Source of the DNA: Asticcacaulis sp. AC402
GTDB lineage: Bacteria > Pseudomonadota > Alphaproteobacteria > Caulobacterales > Caulobacteraceae
DNA length: 64,000 nt
Reading direction: 5' to 3'
NCBI RefSeq assembly: GCF_000495835.1
Contig: NZ_AWGC01000001.1
Location: 124,001-188,000, forward strand
Below the pieces are notes generated by a model. It did no database searches. It was not told the DNA's origin and saw only the letters and a list, made by a program, of their open reading frames with translations. Numbering within the stretch: position 1 is the stretch's first letter; every line of letters starts with the position of its first letter. This document shows positions 52,775 through 61,402 of this stretch, piece by piece. A program made the position numbers and the translations under genes.

Positions 52775-53983
52775 CTACCAGTCTATGCCAGTCGCCTCCC
52801 GGAACAGGCCCAACTGCTTTTCCAGGCAGAGGGGCAGGCTATAGCTATCGACGATCGTCGCCCGGGCATTGTCGCGTAGCCGCTGCTTGTCGGGATACTC
52901 CATCGCCGCCAGGACGTCGTCCGCCACCTTAGCGGGGTCGAAGAAGTCGGTGAACAGGCCGTTTTCCTTGTCGCGCATCACCTCGAGCACGGGGGCCGTG
53001 TTCGACGCCACGATGAAACAGCCCATCGACAGGGCCTCCATCAGCGACCACGACAGCACGAATGGATAGGTCAGATACAGGTGTAACGACGAGACGCTCA
53101 AGACCGACAGATATTCACCATAGGTCCGCTGGCCCAGAAAGTGGACCCGACCTTCCGGCAGTTCGACCTCCTCCAGCATCTTCTCACGCCACTTGGTTTT
53201 GGAACCGCCGACGCCGTAGGAGACCTCATCGCCGCCCATCACCAGGACCGTGGCCTTGGGCCGGCCCTTCAGAATCGCCGGCAGGGCGCGCATGAAGGTC
53301 GGAAAGCCGCGCACCGGCTCCAGATTGCGCGCGACATAGGTGATGACCTCATCGGCCTTCGTAAGCACACGGCCGTTATCCAAGGTGATGCTGGCATCCG
53401 GTTTCTGTTTGACATGTTCGGTATCGATGCCATCAAAGATGGTCCGAATGCGATCCCGTGCCCAGGCCGGATAGGTCGACTTCTGCCAGTCCATGGCGCT
53501 CCAGCCCAGGTCGGCGATCGATTGGGCAATCTGAAGGTGGGAGTTCGACACGCGCAGATGACAGGCGCCGTTCAGGGTCTGCGGCCTGGCCGGATCGAAG
53601 GTGGTCATCGGCCCGTCGGGCTCGAAAAAGTACTCGCTGTAAGAGATCAGAGGGGACGTCGGATAGATGTCTTTCAGGAAAAGAGTCTCGCCCCAACCGG
53701 GGTGCCCGACCATCAGGTCGGGGATGAACTGTTTGGAAGCCAGTTGCTGGCACACCCGCACGACGGCCTGGCCGTGCAGGACGGCGTCTTCGACGCTGCG
53801 CAAGTAGGGGTGGGTGTCCTTTTTCACCTCACGCGGAGCCGGATAGGTCAGTCGCACCACCCCTTTCAGTTCGCGATCGTCGCGTCTCGTGATAAAGGCA
53901 ACCTGATGGCCGCGCTCGGCCAGATAGCGAGAAATGTGCTTGAATTGCCCCGGCATATTGCGGTGGACGAACAGGGCTTTCAT
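52775..53983 (-). CDS. Family 4-type glycosyltransferase
   Basis: A 402-residue cytoplasmic protein with the GT-B architecture. The N-terminal half is MKALFVHRNMPGQFKHISRYLAERGHQVAF. The C-terminal half has ITYVARNLEPVRGFPTFMRALP, VHFLGQRTYGEYLSVLSVSSLHLYLTYP and the nucleotide-sugar motif SWSLMEALSMGCFIVASNTAPVLEVM with its conserved Glu. It probably transfers a sugar to a cell-surface polysaccharide. It is convergent with the GntR gene (2 bases between stops). Confidence 0.88.
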   Translation of the reverse strand: MKALFVHRNMPGQFKHISRYLAERGHQVAFITRRDDRELKGVVRLTYPAPREVKKDTHPYLRSVEDAVLHGQAVVRVCQQLASKQFIPDLMVGHPGWGETLFLKDIYPTSPLISYSEYFFEPDGPMTTFDPARPQTLNGACHLRVSNSHLQIAQSIADLGWSAMDWQKSTYPAWARDRIRTIFDGIDTEHVKQKPDASITLDNGRVLTKADEVITYVARNLEPVRGFPTFMRALPAILKGRPKATVLVMGGDEVSYGVGGSKTKWREKMLEEVELPEGRVHFLGQRTYGEYLSVLSVSSLHLYLTYPFVLSWSLMEALSMGCFIVASNTAPVLEVMRDKENGLFTDFFDPAKVADDVLAAMEYPDKQRLRDNARATIVDSYSLPLCLEKQLGLFREATGIDW

Positions 53984-54350
53984 GCGCGCTTCCGGTTATC
54001 GTTTTTGCGGTAACCCTGTCTATGCGGTGATGCACAACGGAGCAAGCCTTCACTTAGTCTCTACCGCTTTGCCTGCCGGCAAGGCCGGGGGATAACTAAA
54101 CAGCGGATGGCCCGGCGAAAAGCTAAACTCTATTTGCGCTCTTTCTTCGCCGCGCTCTGCGCCACGAAACGCACCGCCAGGCGCGCCGGCAAGGGATGGC
54201 GCCAGGCGTGGACAATAACAATGGCCCAAGCCAGGCAAGGCTGTAAGCTTTTGCACTGCATGACGGAAGCCGGGGCGCTGATCGTGCCTGAACGAATTGG
54301 GCTTAGGCGCCGGTTCGCAGATGTCAGGCAAAGCGAAAAGACTTGCGTGC
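53984..54350. other. Gap between glycosyltransferase and ribokinase genes
   Basis: 367 bases. Reading frames exist but look like random Arg/Pro-rich translations, with no domain. A GCCTGCCGGCAAGGC hairpin is near 54069. I see no gene, RNA or repeat of a known family. Confidence 0.5.
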
Positions 54351-55280
54351 TCAGAGGGCAATCTGTGGTTGCTGCGCCATCAGTTCGGCCACTTCGGCCG
54401 GCGTCGGACAGGCATTGGCCGATGGTTTGGTCACCGACAGGGCGGAGGCGGCGCAGCCATAGCGCATGGCCTCCAGCAGGCCGTCCCCGGCGACCAGACG
54501 GGTGACCAGGGCGCCGTTGAAGATATCGCCTGCGCCGGTGGCATCGACCGCCTTGACCTTGTAAGCTGGCAACCGGACCAAGGCGCCATCCATGAGGGCG
54601 GCGCAGCCTTCCGAGCCCAAAGTGACCAGGGCCTGTTTAGCACCGGCGGCTATCAACGCATTCAAGCCGGTGATCAGGGAGGCATCGGATACGTCGGAAA
54701 TGCCGGTCAGACGCATCAGTTCAGTTTCGTTGGGCGTGACGAGGTCCGCCAGGCGCATCAATTCCATCGCCGCCGGATCTACCGGCGCCGGATTAAGCAC
54801 GGTCAGGACGCCGTGTTGGCGGGCAACGTCCAGGGCGCGGCGAACAGTGGCCAAGGGGACTTCGAGCTGTACCACCAGGGCGGAGGCAGAGGCGATGAGG
54901 CTACTGGCGGCATCGATATCGCCGGGTGACAAGAGGCCGTTGGCGCCAGGCGTAACGACGATCATGTTCTGGCCGTCTTCAGCGACCAGGATATTGGCCA
55001 GACCGGTCGTGGCACCGGGCATGCCCTTGACATAGTCGGTCAGTACGCCGTTTTGCGCCAGAAAAGCCGTCGCCTGGGGGGCCAGGGCGTCATCACCAAC
55101 CGCAGCGACCATGTGGGCGGGTGGGCCCAGCTTTGCGCAGGCGACGGCCTGGTTCAGGCCCTTGCCGCCGATAGCCTGGCGCATGGCCTTGCCGATGATA
55201 GTCTCATTGGCTTTGGGCAGGGCTGTAACGTCGAGAAAGACATCGACATTGATACTGCCGGCAACGACGATATGCGACAT
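54351..55280 (-). CDS. rbsK: Ribokinase-type PfkB family sugar kinase
   Basis: The start at MSHIVVAGSINVDVF (AGGGAAA ribosome site) gives 309 residues. PfkB signatures are present: GGKGLNQAVACAKLG (substrate binding, near residue 36), VLNPAPVDPA and VTPNETE, and the catalytic DATGAGDIFNGAL with Asp as general base. Ribokinase phosphorylates ribose at O5. It is divergent from rutR and close to the nucleoside hydrolase, so nucleoside-derived ribose is a likely substrate, although other PfkB sugars are possible. Confidence 0.9.
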   Translation of the reverse strand: MSHIVVAGSINVDVFLDVTALPKANETIIGKAMRQAIGGKGLNQAVACAKLGPPAHMVAAVGDDALAPQATAFLAQNGVLTDYVKGMPGATTGLANILVAEDGQNMIVVTPGANGLLSPGDIDAASSLIASASALVVQLEVPLATVRRALDVARQHGVLTVLNPAPVDPAAMELMRLADLVTPNETELMRLTGISDVSDASLITGLNALIAAGAKQALVTLGSEGCAALMDGALVRLPAYKVKAVDATGAGDIFNGALVTRLVAGDGLLEAMRYGCAASALSVTKPSANACPTPAEVAELMAQQPQIAL

Positions 55281-55300
55281 GGCGGTTTTCCCTGTTTCGC

Positions 55301-55310
55301 GCAAATTTGC
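55301..55310. promoter_or_regulatory. Small palindrome in the rbsK-rutR divergent region
   Basis: GCAAATTTGC is a perfect 10-bp dyad 21 bases from the kinase start and 76 from rutR. A nearby GCCTTC/GAAGGC hairpin lies in front of rutR. It could be an operator; this is only a suggestion. Confidence 0.3.
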
Positions 55311-55385
55311 ATGAAAACAGAAGTTTGCCAGCTTTTTCTGATTGCGCCTTCAAATTTTTACGCAGAAGGCTTAGGGTGGGTGGCC

Positions 55386-56003
55386 ATGGGGAAACCGCTA
55401 CAGTCACGGCTGAAACAGCGCAATACGGCCAAGATCCTGGACGCAGCCCAGCATGTCTTTGCGACCTATGGTTACCACGGCGCCACTATCGACAAGGTCG
55501 CGGCGCGTGCCGACATGTCGCAACCCAACCTTCACAACTATTTCAAAACAAAGGCGGACCTTTATGCCGCCGTACTGGACCAGACGCTGAGCCTTTGGCT
55601 GGACCTGATCGGCGATCTCGATCCAGCGGGGGAGCCCCAGGAAGAGCTGCGGCGCTACATCGGTCGCAAGATGGAGCTGTCACGGCAGTTTCCGGAATCG
55701 TCACGGGTATTTGCCAATGAGGTTCTGCAAGGCGCTCCGGTGCTGAAGGTGATGCTAAAAACGCGGGTTCGCGATAAAGTCCGTCTGTTTGCCGAGGCGA
55801 TCGACGGATGGGTGGCGGCGGGAAAGATTCGCAGCGTCGATCCATACCATCTCGTGTTTTTGATCTGGAGCGCGACCCAGCACTATGCCGACTTCGGGGC
55901 GCAGATCCGGGTGATCATGGACGTGCCGAAACTGACAAAGGTGCATTTCGAAGCGGCGGAGGAGTCGATATCGGAGATCATCGTGCGCGGGTTGGCCTTG
56001 TGA
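55386..56003 (+). CDS. rutR: TetR family regulator, RutR type
   Basis: A 205-residue protein starting MGKPLQSRLKQRN. The N-terminal helix-turn-helix (about 16-60) reads ILDAAQHVFATYGYHGATIDKVAARADMSQPNLHNYF, and the C-terminal ligand domain has the YcdC/RutR-like segment PYHLVFLIWSATQHYADFGAQIRVI. RutR senses uracil and thymine and controls pyrimidine degradation; the rutBCDA genes follow 270 bases downstream on the same strand. The match is close enough to name, although other TetR proteins share the fold. Confidence 0.85.
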   Translation: MGKPLQSRLKQRNTAKILDAAQHVFATYGYHGATIDKVAARADMSQPNLHNYFKTKADLYAAVLDQTLSLWLDLIGDLDPAGEPQEELRRYIGRKMELSRQFPESSRVFANEVLQGAPVLKVMLKTRVRDKVRLFAEAIDGWVAAGKIRSVDPYHLVFLIWSATQHYADFGAQIRVIMDVPKLTKVHFEAAEESISEIIVRGLAL

Positions 56004-56040
56004 GCTTGGAACCGGCCGCGTAGCGGCAGTTATCCAAAGA

Positions 56041-56174
56041 TTTGGAACCGCGAATGAACGCGAATAGACGCGAATATCTATGGTCATGCCTAAGCTTGTG
56101 CGATGGACTCAGAACCTGCAGGCCTTCGGCTTTTCCCTAATTTGCGATTATTCGCGTTCATTCGCGGTTCCAAA
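56041..56174. repeat. Family E inverted repeat with 26-bp perfect arms
   Basis: The left arm begins TTTGGAACCGCGAATGAACG (56041-56066) and its exact reverse complement is at 56149-56174. The centre (about 80 bp) is unique. The arm contains near-repeats of GCGAATgAACGCGAATA. It lies between rutR and rutB. Confidence 0.9.
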
Positions 56175-56274
56175 CGCATTTATTGGACTGCCGAAAAACG
56201 CGCTTGCCACGGCCGAAATTCTCTGATTAGCTTATCAATTCACAAGCCTGCATCCGATGAGGAGCAAGGGTTTC

Positions 56275-56961
56275 ATGAGCGCTGACACACCCCCGTTTGA
56301 CCTGCCCGCTCGGCCGGAAGCGCTCTCGCTCAAGGCGCTTGAGACCGCCGTGATCGTGATCGACATGCAAAACGCCTACGCCTCGCCAGGCGGCTATGTC
56401 GATCTGGCCGGTTTCGATATTTCCGGCGCCCGGTCGACCATCGCCAATATCAAACGCACCCTTTCCGCCGCCCGGGAAGCCAGCATCCAGGTGGTCTATC
56501 TGCAAAACGGCTGGGACCCCGACTATGTCGAGGCCGGCACGCCGATGTCGCCCAACTGGCACAAGTCGAATGCGCTGAAGACCATGCGACGCAACCCCAA
56601 GCTCCAGGGCAAGCTGCTGGCGCGTGGTGGTTGGGATTACGATATCATCGACGACCTGCAACCCCAGCCCGGCGACATCAAGGTCGCCAAGACGCGCTAT
56701 TCCGCCTTCTTCAATTCGCAGCTCGACAGCATTCTGCGCTCGCGCGGCATCCGAAATCTCATCTTTGTCGGCATCGCCACCAATGTCTGCGTCGAAAGCA
56801 CCCTGCGCGACGGTTTCCATCTCGAATATTTCGGCATCATGCTGGAAGACGCCACGCACCAGTTGGGGCCGGCTTTCATCCAGCAGGCCACGGTCTATAA
56901 CATCGAGACCTTCTTCGGCTGGGTCGCCACGGTCGACGATTTCATCAACGCCATTACCTGA
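56275..56961 (+). CDS. rutB: Ureidoacrylate amidohydrolase RutB
   Basis: The start at [17 protein letters not shown] (GGAGCAAGGG ribosome site) gives 228 residues. It is an isochorismatase-like hydrolase with triad Asp30 ([11 protein letters not shown]), Lys129 ([10 protein letters not shown]) and Cys162 ([16 protein letters not shown]). [22 protein letters not shown] is RutB-like. RutB hydrolyses (peroxy)ureidoacrylate in the Rut pyrimidine-degradation pathway, releasing carbamate and aminoacrylate. It is first in the local operon, with rutC 9 bases on. Confidence 0.94.
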   Translation: MSADTPPFDLPARPEALSLKALETAVIVIDMQNAYASPGGYVDLAGFDISGARSTIANIKRTLSAAREASIQVVYLQNGWDPDYVEAGTPMSPNWHKSNALKTMRRNPKLQGKLLARGGWDYDIIDDLQPQPGDIKVAKTRYSAFFNSQLDSILRSRGIRNLIFVGIATNVCVESTLRDGFHLEYFGIMLEDATHQLGPAFIQQATVYNIETFFGWVATVDDFINAIT

Positions 56962-56970
56962 GAGGTTCAT

Positions 56971-57357
56971 ATGCCCAAGACCGCGATCAACCCACCTGGT
57001 TTCCCCAAGCCGCTGGCCCCCTACTCCTCCGGAACCAAGGCCGACGGCATCGTCTATGTCTCCGGCACCCTCGCGATCAACCCGGACGGCTCGATCCATG
57101 CCCCGGACGACGCGTCGGCCCAGACCCGCCATATTCTGGAGACCATCAAGAAGGTGGTCGAGGCCGGGGGCGGCACGCTGGACGACGTCACCTTCAACCA
57201 CATATTCCTGACCGACTGGGCGCATTACGCCGCCATGAACGCGGTCTACGCCGAATATTTCCCGGGTGAAAAGCCGGCGCGCTTCTGCATCCAGTGTGGC
57301 CTGGTCAAGCCTGGCCTTGTGGTCGAAATCGCTTCCGTCGCGCATGTCGGTCGCTGA
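56971..57357 (+). CDS. rutC: 3-aminoacrylate deaminase RutC
   Basis: A 128-residue RidA/YjgF-family protein. [30 protein letters not shown] and [24 protein letters not shown] match RutC, including the Arg and Cys near the C-terminus of the trimer active site. It removes toxic aminoacrylate made in the pathway. It overlaps rutD by 14 bases. Confidence 0.93.
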   Translation: MPKTAINPPGFPKPLAPYSSGTKADGIVYVSGTLAINPDGSIHAPDDASAQTRHILETIKKVVEAGGGTLDDVTFNHIFLTDWAHYAAMNAVYAEYFPGEKPARFCIQCGLVKPGLVVEIASVAHVGR

Positions 57358-58183
57358 GTTGACCCCTGTTTCAGAAGGCGATTTTCAGTTCATCAACGGG
57401 CTGGCCGTAACGGTTTACGGCTCAGGCCCACCCATTATCATGTCACCCGGCCTGGGCGGTTTGGGCAGCTACTGGCGGCCGCAACTGGGCGCACTGAGCG
57501 ACTATCAGGTCATTCTCTACGACCACCGCGGCACGGGGGAGAGTGCGCGCGATATCGGTGATGATTACAGCGCTTCCGACCTGGCCGACGACCTCTATCG
57601 CATCATCACCGGGCTGGACCTGGACGCCGCCCACATCGTCGGCCATGCCGCCGGCGCGGTGGCGGCGTTGCAACTGGCGTTGGACCGGCCCGACAAGGTC
57701 AAGTCGGTCACGGCCGTCAATGGTTGGGCCAAGGCCGACCGCTATTTCAAGCGCTGTTTCGATATCCGCCTGGGCATCTATGAGGCCGGCGGGCCGGAAG
57801 CTTACTTACGCGCCCAGCCATTATTCCTGTTTCCGGCGGAGTGGATCGCCGAACACCTCGACGACCTGGACGCCCAGGCCGCGCATCATGCGCCGGGTTT
57901 CCAGAGCGAAGCGACCCTGCGCGCCCGTATCGGCGCCCTGGCAGAGTTCGATATTTCGAAAAGACTAGGCGATATCGAAGCGCCCGTTCTGGTGATCGGG
58001 GCGCTGGATGACATGCTCGTGCCGGTGCGCTGCTCGGTGACTCTGTCGGAAGGTTTGACCGATGCGCAGTTCGTCGGCCTGCCGTGGGGCGGCCATGCCT
58101 GCAACGTCACCGTGCCGGAAGAGTTTAACGGATACCTGACACAGTTTCTCACCGCGGTCGAAAGCCTGGAAGGACAAGAGTAA
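57344..58183 (+). CDS. rutD: RutD alpha/beta hydrolase
   Basis: The start at [12 protein letters not shown] (57344-57346), inside the end of rutC, gives 279 residues. The fold is alpha/beta hydrolase: [24 protein letters not shown] and [13 protein letters not shown]. The nucleophile elbow reads GHAAGAV, with Ala where a Ser is usual, as in other RutD proteins, which accelerate aminoacrylate breakdown without a classical triad. The TAA stop overlaps the rutA ATG by one base. Confidence 0.9.
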   Translation: MSVAELTPVSEGDFQFINGLAVTVYGSGPPIIMSPGLGGLGSYWRPQLGALSDYQVILYDHRGTGESARDIGDDYSASDLADDLYRIITGLDLDAAHIVGHAAGAVAALQLALDRPDKVKSVTAVNGWAKADRYFKRCFDIRLGIYEAGGPEAYLRAQPLFLFPAEWIAEHLDDLDAQAAHHAPGFQSEATLRARIGALAEFDISKRLGDIEAPVLVIGALDDMLVPVRCSVTLSEGLTDAQFVGLPWGGHACNVTVPEEFNGYLTQFLTAVESLEGQE

Positions 58184-59262
58184 TGGAAATTGGCGTCTTC
58201 ATCCCCATCGGCAACAATGGCTGGCTTATCTCCGAGAACGCGCCGCAGTACATGCCATCGTTCGAGCTCAACAAGACCATCGTCCAGAAGGCTGAAGGCT
58301 ATGGCCTCGACTTTGCGCTCAGCATGATCAAGCTGCGCGGGTTCGGCGGCAAGACCGAGTTCTGGGAGCACAATCTCGAGAGCTTTACCCTGATGGCCGG
58401 GCTGGCCGCGGTGACGTCGAAGATCAAGATCTTCGCCACCTCGGCGACCCTGACTCTGCCTCCGGCGATCGTGGCGCGGATGGCCTCAACCATCGATTCC
58501 ATCGCGCCGGGGCGGTTCGGCATCAATCTGGTCACCGGCTGGCAGAAGGCGGAATACGACCAGATGGGGCTGTGGCCAGGCGAGCAGCACTATCTCAAGC
58601 GCTACGATATGCTGAGCGAATACGCCCAGATTTTGCGCGACCTGTTCGACACCGGGGTGTCGGACTTCAAGGGCCAGTACTTCGAGATGACCGACTGCCG
58701 AGTCAGTCCGCGGCCGGCGTCATCGCCCAAGATCATCTGTGCCGGCTCATCCGACGAAGGCCTGGCCTTTTCGGCGCAGTATGCCGACTATGCGTTTTGC
58801 TTAGGGGTTGGGGTCAATACGCCGAAGGCGTTCGAGAAGAACAATGTCCGGCTGAAGGCGGCGACCGACAAGACCGGCCGCGAGGTCTCGACCTTCGTGC
58901 TGATGATGGTCATTGCCGATGAGACCGATGCGGCTGCCGAGGCCAAATGGCAGTCCTATCGCGATGGCGTTGACGAGGACGCGGTCAAGTGGCTGAAGGC
59001 GCAATCGGCGCCCAATGCCGTCAACAAGACGACCAATACGGTGCAGTTGTCTGACACCGTGTCGGCGGTGAACATCAATATGGGTACGCTTGTGGGTTCC
59101 TACGCCAAGGTCGCCGCCATGCTGGACGAAATGGCCGAGGTGCCGGGCACCGGCGGCGTGCTGTTGACGTTTGATGATTTTGTGAAGGGGATGGATGACT
59201 TCGGCACCAAGATCCAGCCGCTGATGAAAACCCGCCAGCATCTGAAGGTGGCGGCCGAGTAA
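58183..59262 (+). CDS. rutA: Pyrimidine monooxygenase RutA
   Basis: A 359-residue flavin-dependent monooxygenase of the luciferase-like family. [39 protein letters not shown] and [20 protein letters not shown] are highly typical of RutA, which opens the uracil ring using FMN and O2. The gene order is rutB-C-D-A, so RutA is last rather than first as in E. coli. The flavin reductase RutF is not in this window. The stop codon touches the family B repeat. Confidence 0.95.
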   Translation: MEIGVFIPIGNNGWLISENAPQYMPSFELNKTIVQKAEGYGLDFALSMIKLRGFGGKTEFWEHNLESFTLMAGLAAVTSKIKIFATSATLTLPPAIVARMASTIDSIAPGRFGINLVTGWQKAEYDQMGLWPGEQHYLKRYDMLSEYAQILRDLFDTGVSDFKGQYFEMTDCRVSPRPASSPKIICAGSSDEGLAFSAQYADYAFCLGVGVNTPKAFEKNNVRLKAATDKTGREVSTFVLMMVIADETDAAAEAKWQSYRDGVDEDAVKWLKAQSAPNAVNKTTNTVQLSDTVSAVNINMGTLVGSYAKVAAMLDEMAEVPGTGGVLLTFDDFVKGMDDFGTKIQPLMKTRQHLKVAAE

Positions 59263-59396
59263 TACCAACCCGCGAAAATCTTGACTCATCGTGGGTTGGC
59301 AAGCGCGACTGCGCGCCCGAGCTTTTGCGAGGAGCCATGCGGCGCTTGAGCTGAAAAAAACGAATACCAAGCGTCATTCTTTATGAGGCTTGGTAT
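59262..59396 (-). repeat. Family B repeat, copy 3 (inverted)
   Basis: Reverse orientation: ATACCAACCCGCGAAAATC at the left, CTTTATGAGGCTTGGTATAA at the right. It starts at the last base of the rutA stop codon. Confidence 0.87.
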
Positions 59397-59589
59397 AAGC
59401 CGTATTTTCCCTTTTCCTGCCGGCGGGAAGAGGACGAGAGCGGAACGAAGTGAAGGCGATCGGCGCGGGCCTGCGAGGCTGAGAGGCCTTCCGAAGACGA
59501 TGGCGCACCGGAAATTGTGCTGGCCCCTCACCCTAACCTCTCCCCGTGAAGAACGGGGAGAGGGGCTTTACGGAGATCTCTCCCACCCC
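59397..59589. repeat. Family D-type repeat before the nucleoside hydrolase
   Basis: Contains GGACGAGAGCGGAACGAAG, then CCCCTCACCCTAACCTCTC and a CCTCTCCCCG/CGGGGAGAGG hairpin at about 59546-59571, close to the start codon at 59590. The same hairpin occurs near 29248 and 43625. No ribosome site better than GGAG (near 59573) is visible. Confidence 0.6.
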
Positions 59590-60522
59590 ATGCGTAAAAT
59601 CATCATCGATACCGATCCGGGCCAGGACGATGCCCTGGCCCTGCTTCTGGCCCTGGCCTCACCGGACGAGCTCGACATCCTGGGCATCGTCGCGGTGGCC
59701 GGGAATGTGCCGCTGCACCACACACTCAATAACGCCCGCAAGATCGTCGAACTGAGCGGCCGGACCGACATCAAAATCTATGCCGGTTCCGACCGGCCGC
59801 TGCGCCAGACCCTGGTCACCGCCGAGCACGTCCATGGTGCTACCGGCCTCGATGGTCCCGATTTACCGGAACCAACCCATCCGGTCGAAACCCAACACGG
59901 CGTCGACTTTATCATCGATACCTTGCGAAACGTCACCGACGTGACCCTGGTGACTCTTGGCCCCCTGACCGATATCGCCAAGGCCTTCCAGCAAGCGCCG
60001 GACATCATTTCTAAAATTCGGGAAATGGTCATGATGCTGGGCGCCTGGCGCGAACTGGGCAATGTTACACCGACCGCCGAGTTCAACGCCTATGTCGATC
60101 CGGAAGCCGTCGATATCGTGTTAAACAGTGGTGCCAACCTGACCCTGCTGCCGCTCGACGCCACACACAAGGTGCAGTCGACCCAGGACCGGTTGCAGGT
60201 TCTGCGCGACATGGCCAACCGAACCGGACCGCAGGCGGCTATCATGCTGAAGGCGTCGGAAGCATTCGATATCAAGAAGTTCGGCTGGGATGGTGCGCCG
60301 CTGCACGATCCGTGCACCATCGCCTACCTGCTGAAGCCGGAATTGTTCACGGGCCGCGCCGTCAATGTCTCTGTCGAAACCCAAAGTCAGCTAACGCTCG
60401 GCATGACCGTGGTCGACTGGTATCGCGCCACCGATCGCTGGCCCAATGCCAACTTCATCCACGATGCCGAGGCGGTGGGTTTCTACGACCTCTTGTTTGA
60501 GCGCCTGCGACGCCTACCTTAA
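59590..60522 (+). CDS. Nucleoside hydrolase
   Basis: The start at MRKIIIDTDPGQDDALALLLAL gives 310 residues. IDTDPGQDDA is the calcium-binding DxDxxxDD loop of the inosine-uridine nucleoside hydrolase family. VTLGPLTDIAKAF, EFNAYVDPEAVDIVLNSG and the final Asp in PLHDPCTIAYLL complete the site. It splits nucleosides into base and ribose. Beside the rut operon (base breakdown) and a ribokinase, it gives a pyrimidine-nucleoside salvage/degradation set: uridine to uracil plus ribose. Confidence 0.93.
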   Translation: MRKIIIDTDPGQDDALALLLALASPDELDILGIVAVAGNVPLHHTLNNARKIVELSGRTDIKIYAGSDRPLRQTLVTAEHVHGATGLDGPDLPEPTHPVETQHGVDFIIDTLRNVTDVTLVTLGPLTDIAKAFQQAPDIISKIREMVMMLGAWRELGNVTPTAEFNAYVDPEAVDIVLNSGANLTLLPLDATHKVQSTQDRLQVLRDMANRTGPQAAIMLKASEAFDIKKFGWDGAPLHDPCTIAYLLKPELFTGRAVNVSVETQSQLTLGMTVVDWYRATDRWPNANFIHDAEAVGFYDLLFERLRRLP

Positions 60523-60599
60523 GGGTTCACAGGAGAACCCGCATGGTCAAGGCGCTGCGGGTCGACGCAACCGCCGGACGACCAGCGCGACGATCCTGA
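60523..60599 (+). other. Hairpin-masked ribosome site with an 18-codon mini-ORF
   Basis: GGGTTC (60523-60528) and GAACCC (60535-60540) form a stem whose loop holds AGGAG, directly before ATG 60543. The reading frame is [18 protein letters not shown] and stops at 60599, 79 bases before aqpZ. It may be a leader peptide or the decayed start of a lost gene. Coding is unproven. Confidence 0.3.
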
Positions 60600-60678
60600 C
60601 GCCATAGCCAATTTGCGTAAAAAAGCGCACACTCTCCTGGCGCACGGTGCGCGAAACGATTCCAACAGGGGAAATGTC

Positions 60679-61368
60679 ATGTTCAAGAAGCTTTCGGCGG
60701 AAGTTTTTGGTACGTTTTGGCTGGTGTTTGGTGGTTGCGGCAGTGCGGTTCTTGCGGCCGCGTTTCCAGAGGTCGGGATAGGTCTGACCGGTGTTTCCAT
60801 CGCTTTCGGTTTAACGGTGCTGACCATGGCCTATGCGGTCGGCGGCATCAGCGGTGGGCATTTCAATCCGGCGGTTTCACTGGGTCTGGCGGTGGCGGGT
60901 AAGTTCAGTTGGGCGTCCCTGCCGGGCTACTGGATCGCGCAGGTCACCGGGGCGATTCTGGCTGGCGGCGCCCTGTATCTGGTAGCGACCGGCAAGGCCG
61001 ACGCTACCGTCGGCGGATTTGCCAGCAACGGCTATGACGCCCTGTCACCCGGCGGGTTTTCGATGACGGCGGCTCTGATCATCGAAGTGCTGCTGACGGC
61101 CTTTTTCCTGATCATCATTCTGGGCGCGACGTCCGGACGCGTGCCGGCCGGTTTTGCGCCGATCGCCATTGGCCTGGCGCTGACCCTGATCCATCTGATT
61201 TCCATTCCGGTCACCAACACGTCGGTTAATCCGGCGCGCTCGACCGGCGTCGCCTTGTTCGCCGAAACGGCAGCCCTGTCCCAACTCTGGTTGTTCTGGG
61301 TCGCTCCGCTGGTCGGCGCCACCATCGGCGCGCTGATCTACAGGTTGCTGTGGAACGAAAAAGCGTGA
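60679..61368 (+). CDS. aqpZ: Aquaporin Z
   Basis: The start at [24 protein letters not shown] (AGGGGA ribosome site) gives 229 residues with six membrane helices and two half-helices. Both NPA motifs are intact (HFNPAVS, residues 61-67; SVNPARS, 182-188). The selectivity-filter set Phe43, His172, Thr181 and Arg187 matches water-specific AqpZ rather than glycerol channels. It mediates fast water flow across the inner membrane. It converges on dinB. Confidence 0.95.
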   Translation: MFKKLSAEVFGTFWLVFGGCGSAVLAAAFPEVGIGLTGVSIAFGLTVLTMAYAVGGISGGHFNPAVSLGLAVAGKFSWASLPGYWIAQVTGAILAGGALYLVATGKADATVGGFASNGYDALSPGGFSMTAALIIEVLLTAFFLIIILGATSGRVPAGFAPIAIGLALTLIHLISIPVTNTSVNPARSTGVALFAETAALSQLWLFWVAPLVGATIGALIYRLLWNEKA

Positions 61369-61375
61369 GTTGCAG

Positions 61376-61402
61376 GGGCCGGTGGTGTCAAACCGCCGGC
61401 CC
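61376..61402. terminator. Hairpin between convergent aqpZ and dinB
   Basis: GGGCCGGTGGT and ACCGCCGGCCC form an 11-base stem with one mismatch and a GTCAA loop. It lies 8 bases after aqpZ and touches the dinB stop. There is no T-tract on either side, so it may act as a bidirectional, partly factor-dependent terminator. Confidence 0.55.

Noticed and set aside
54050-54505. Two overlapping frames of about 100 codons in the gap before the ribokinase
   Set aside because: Arg/Pro-rich translations with no ribosome site or domain; they also run into the ribokinase gene.
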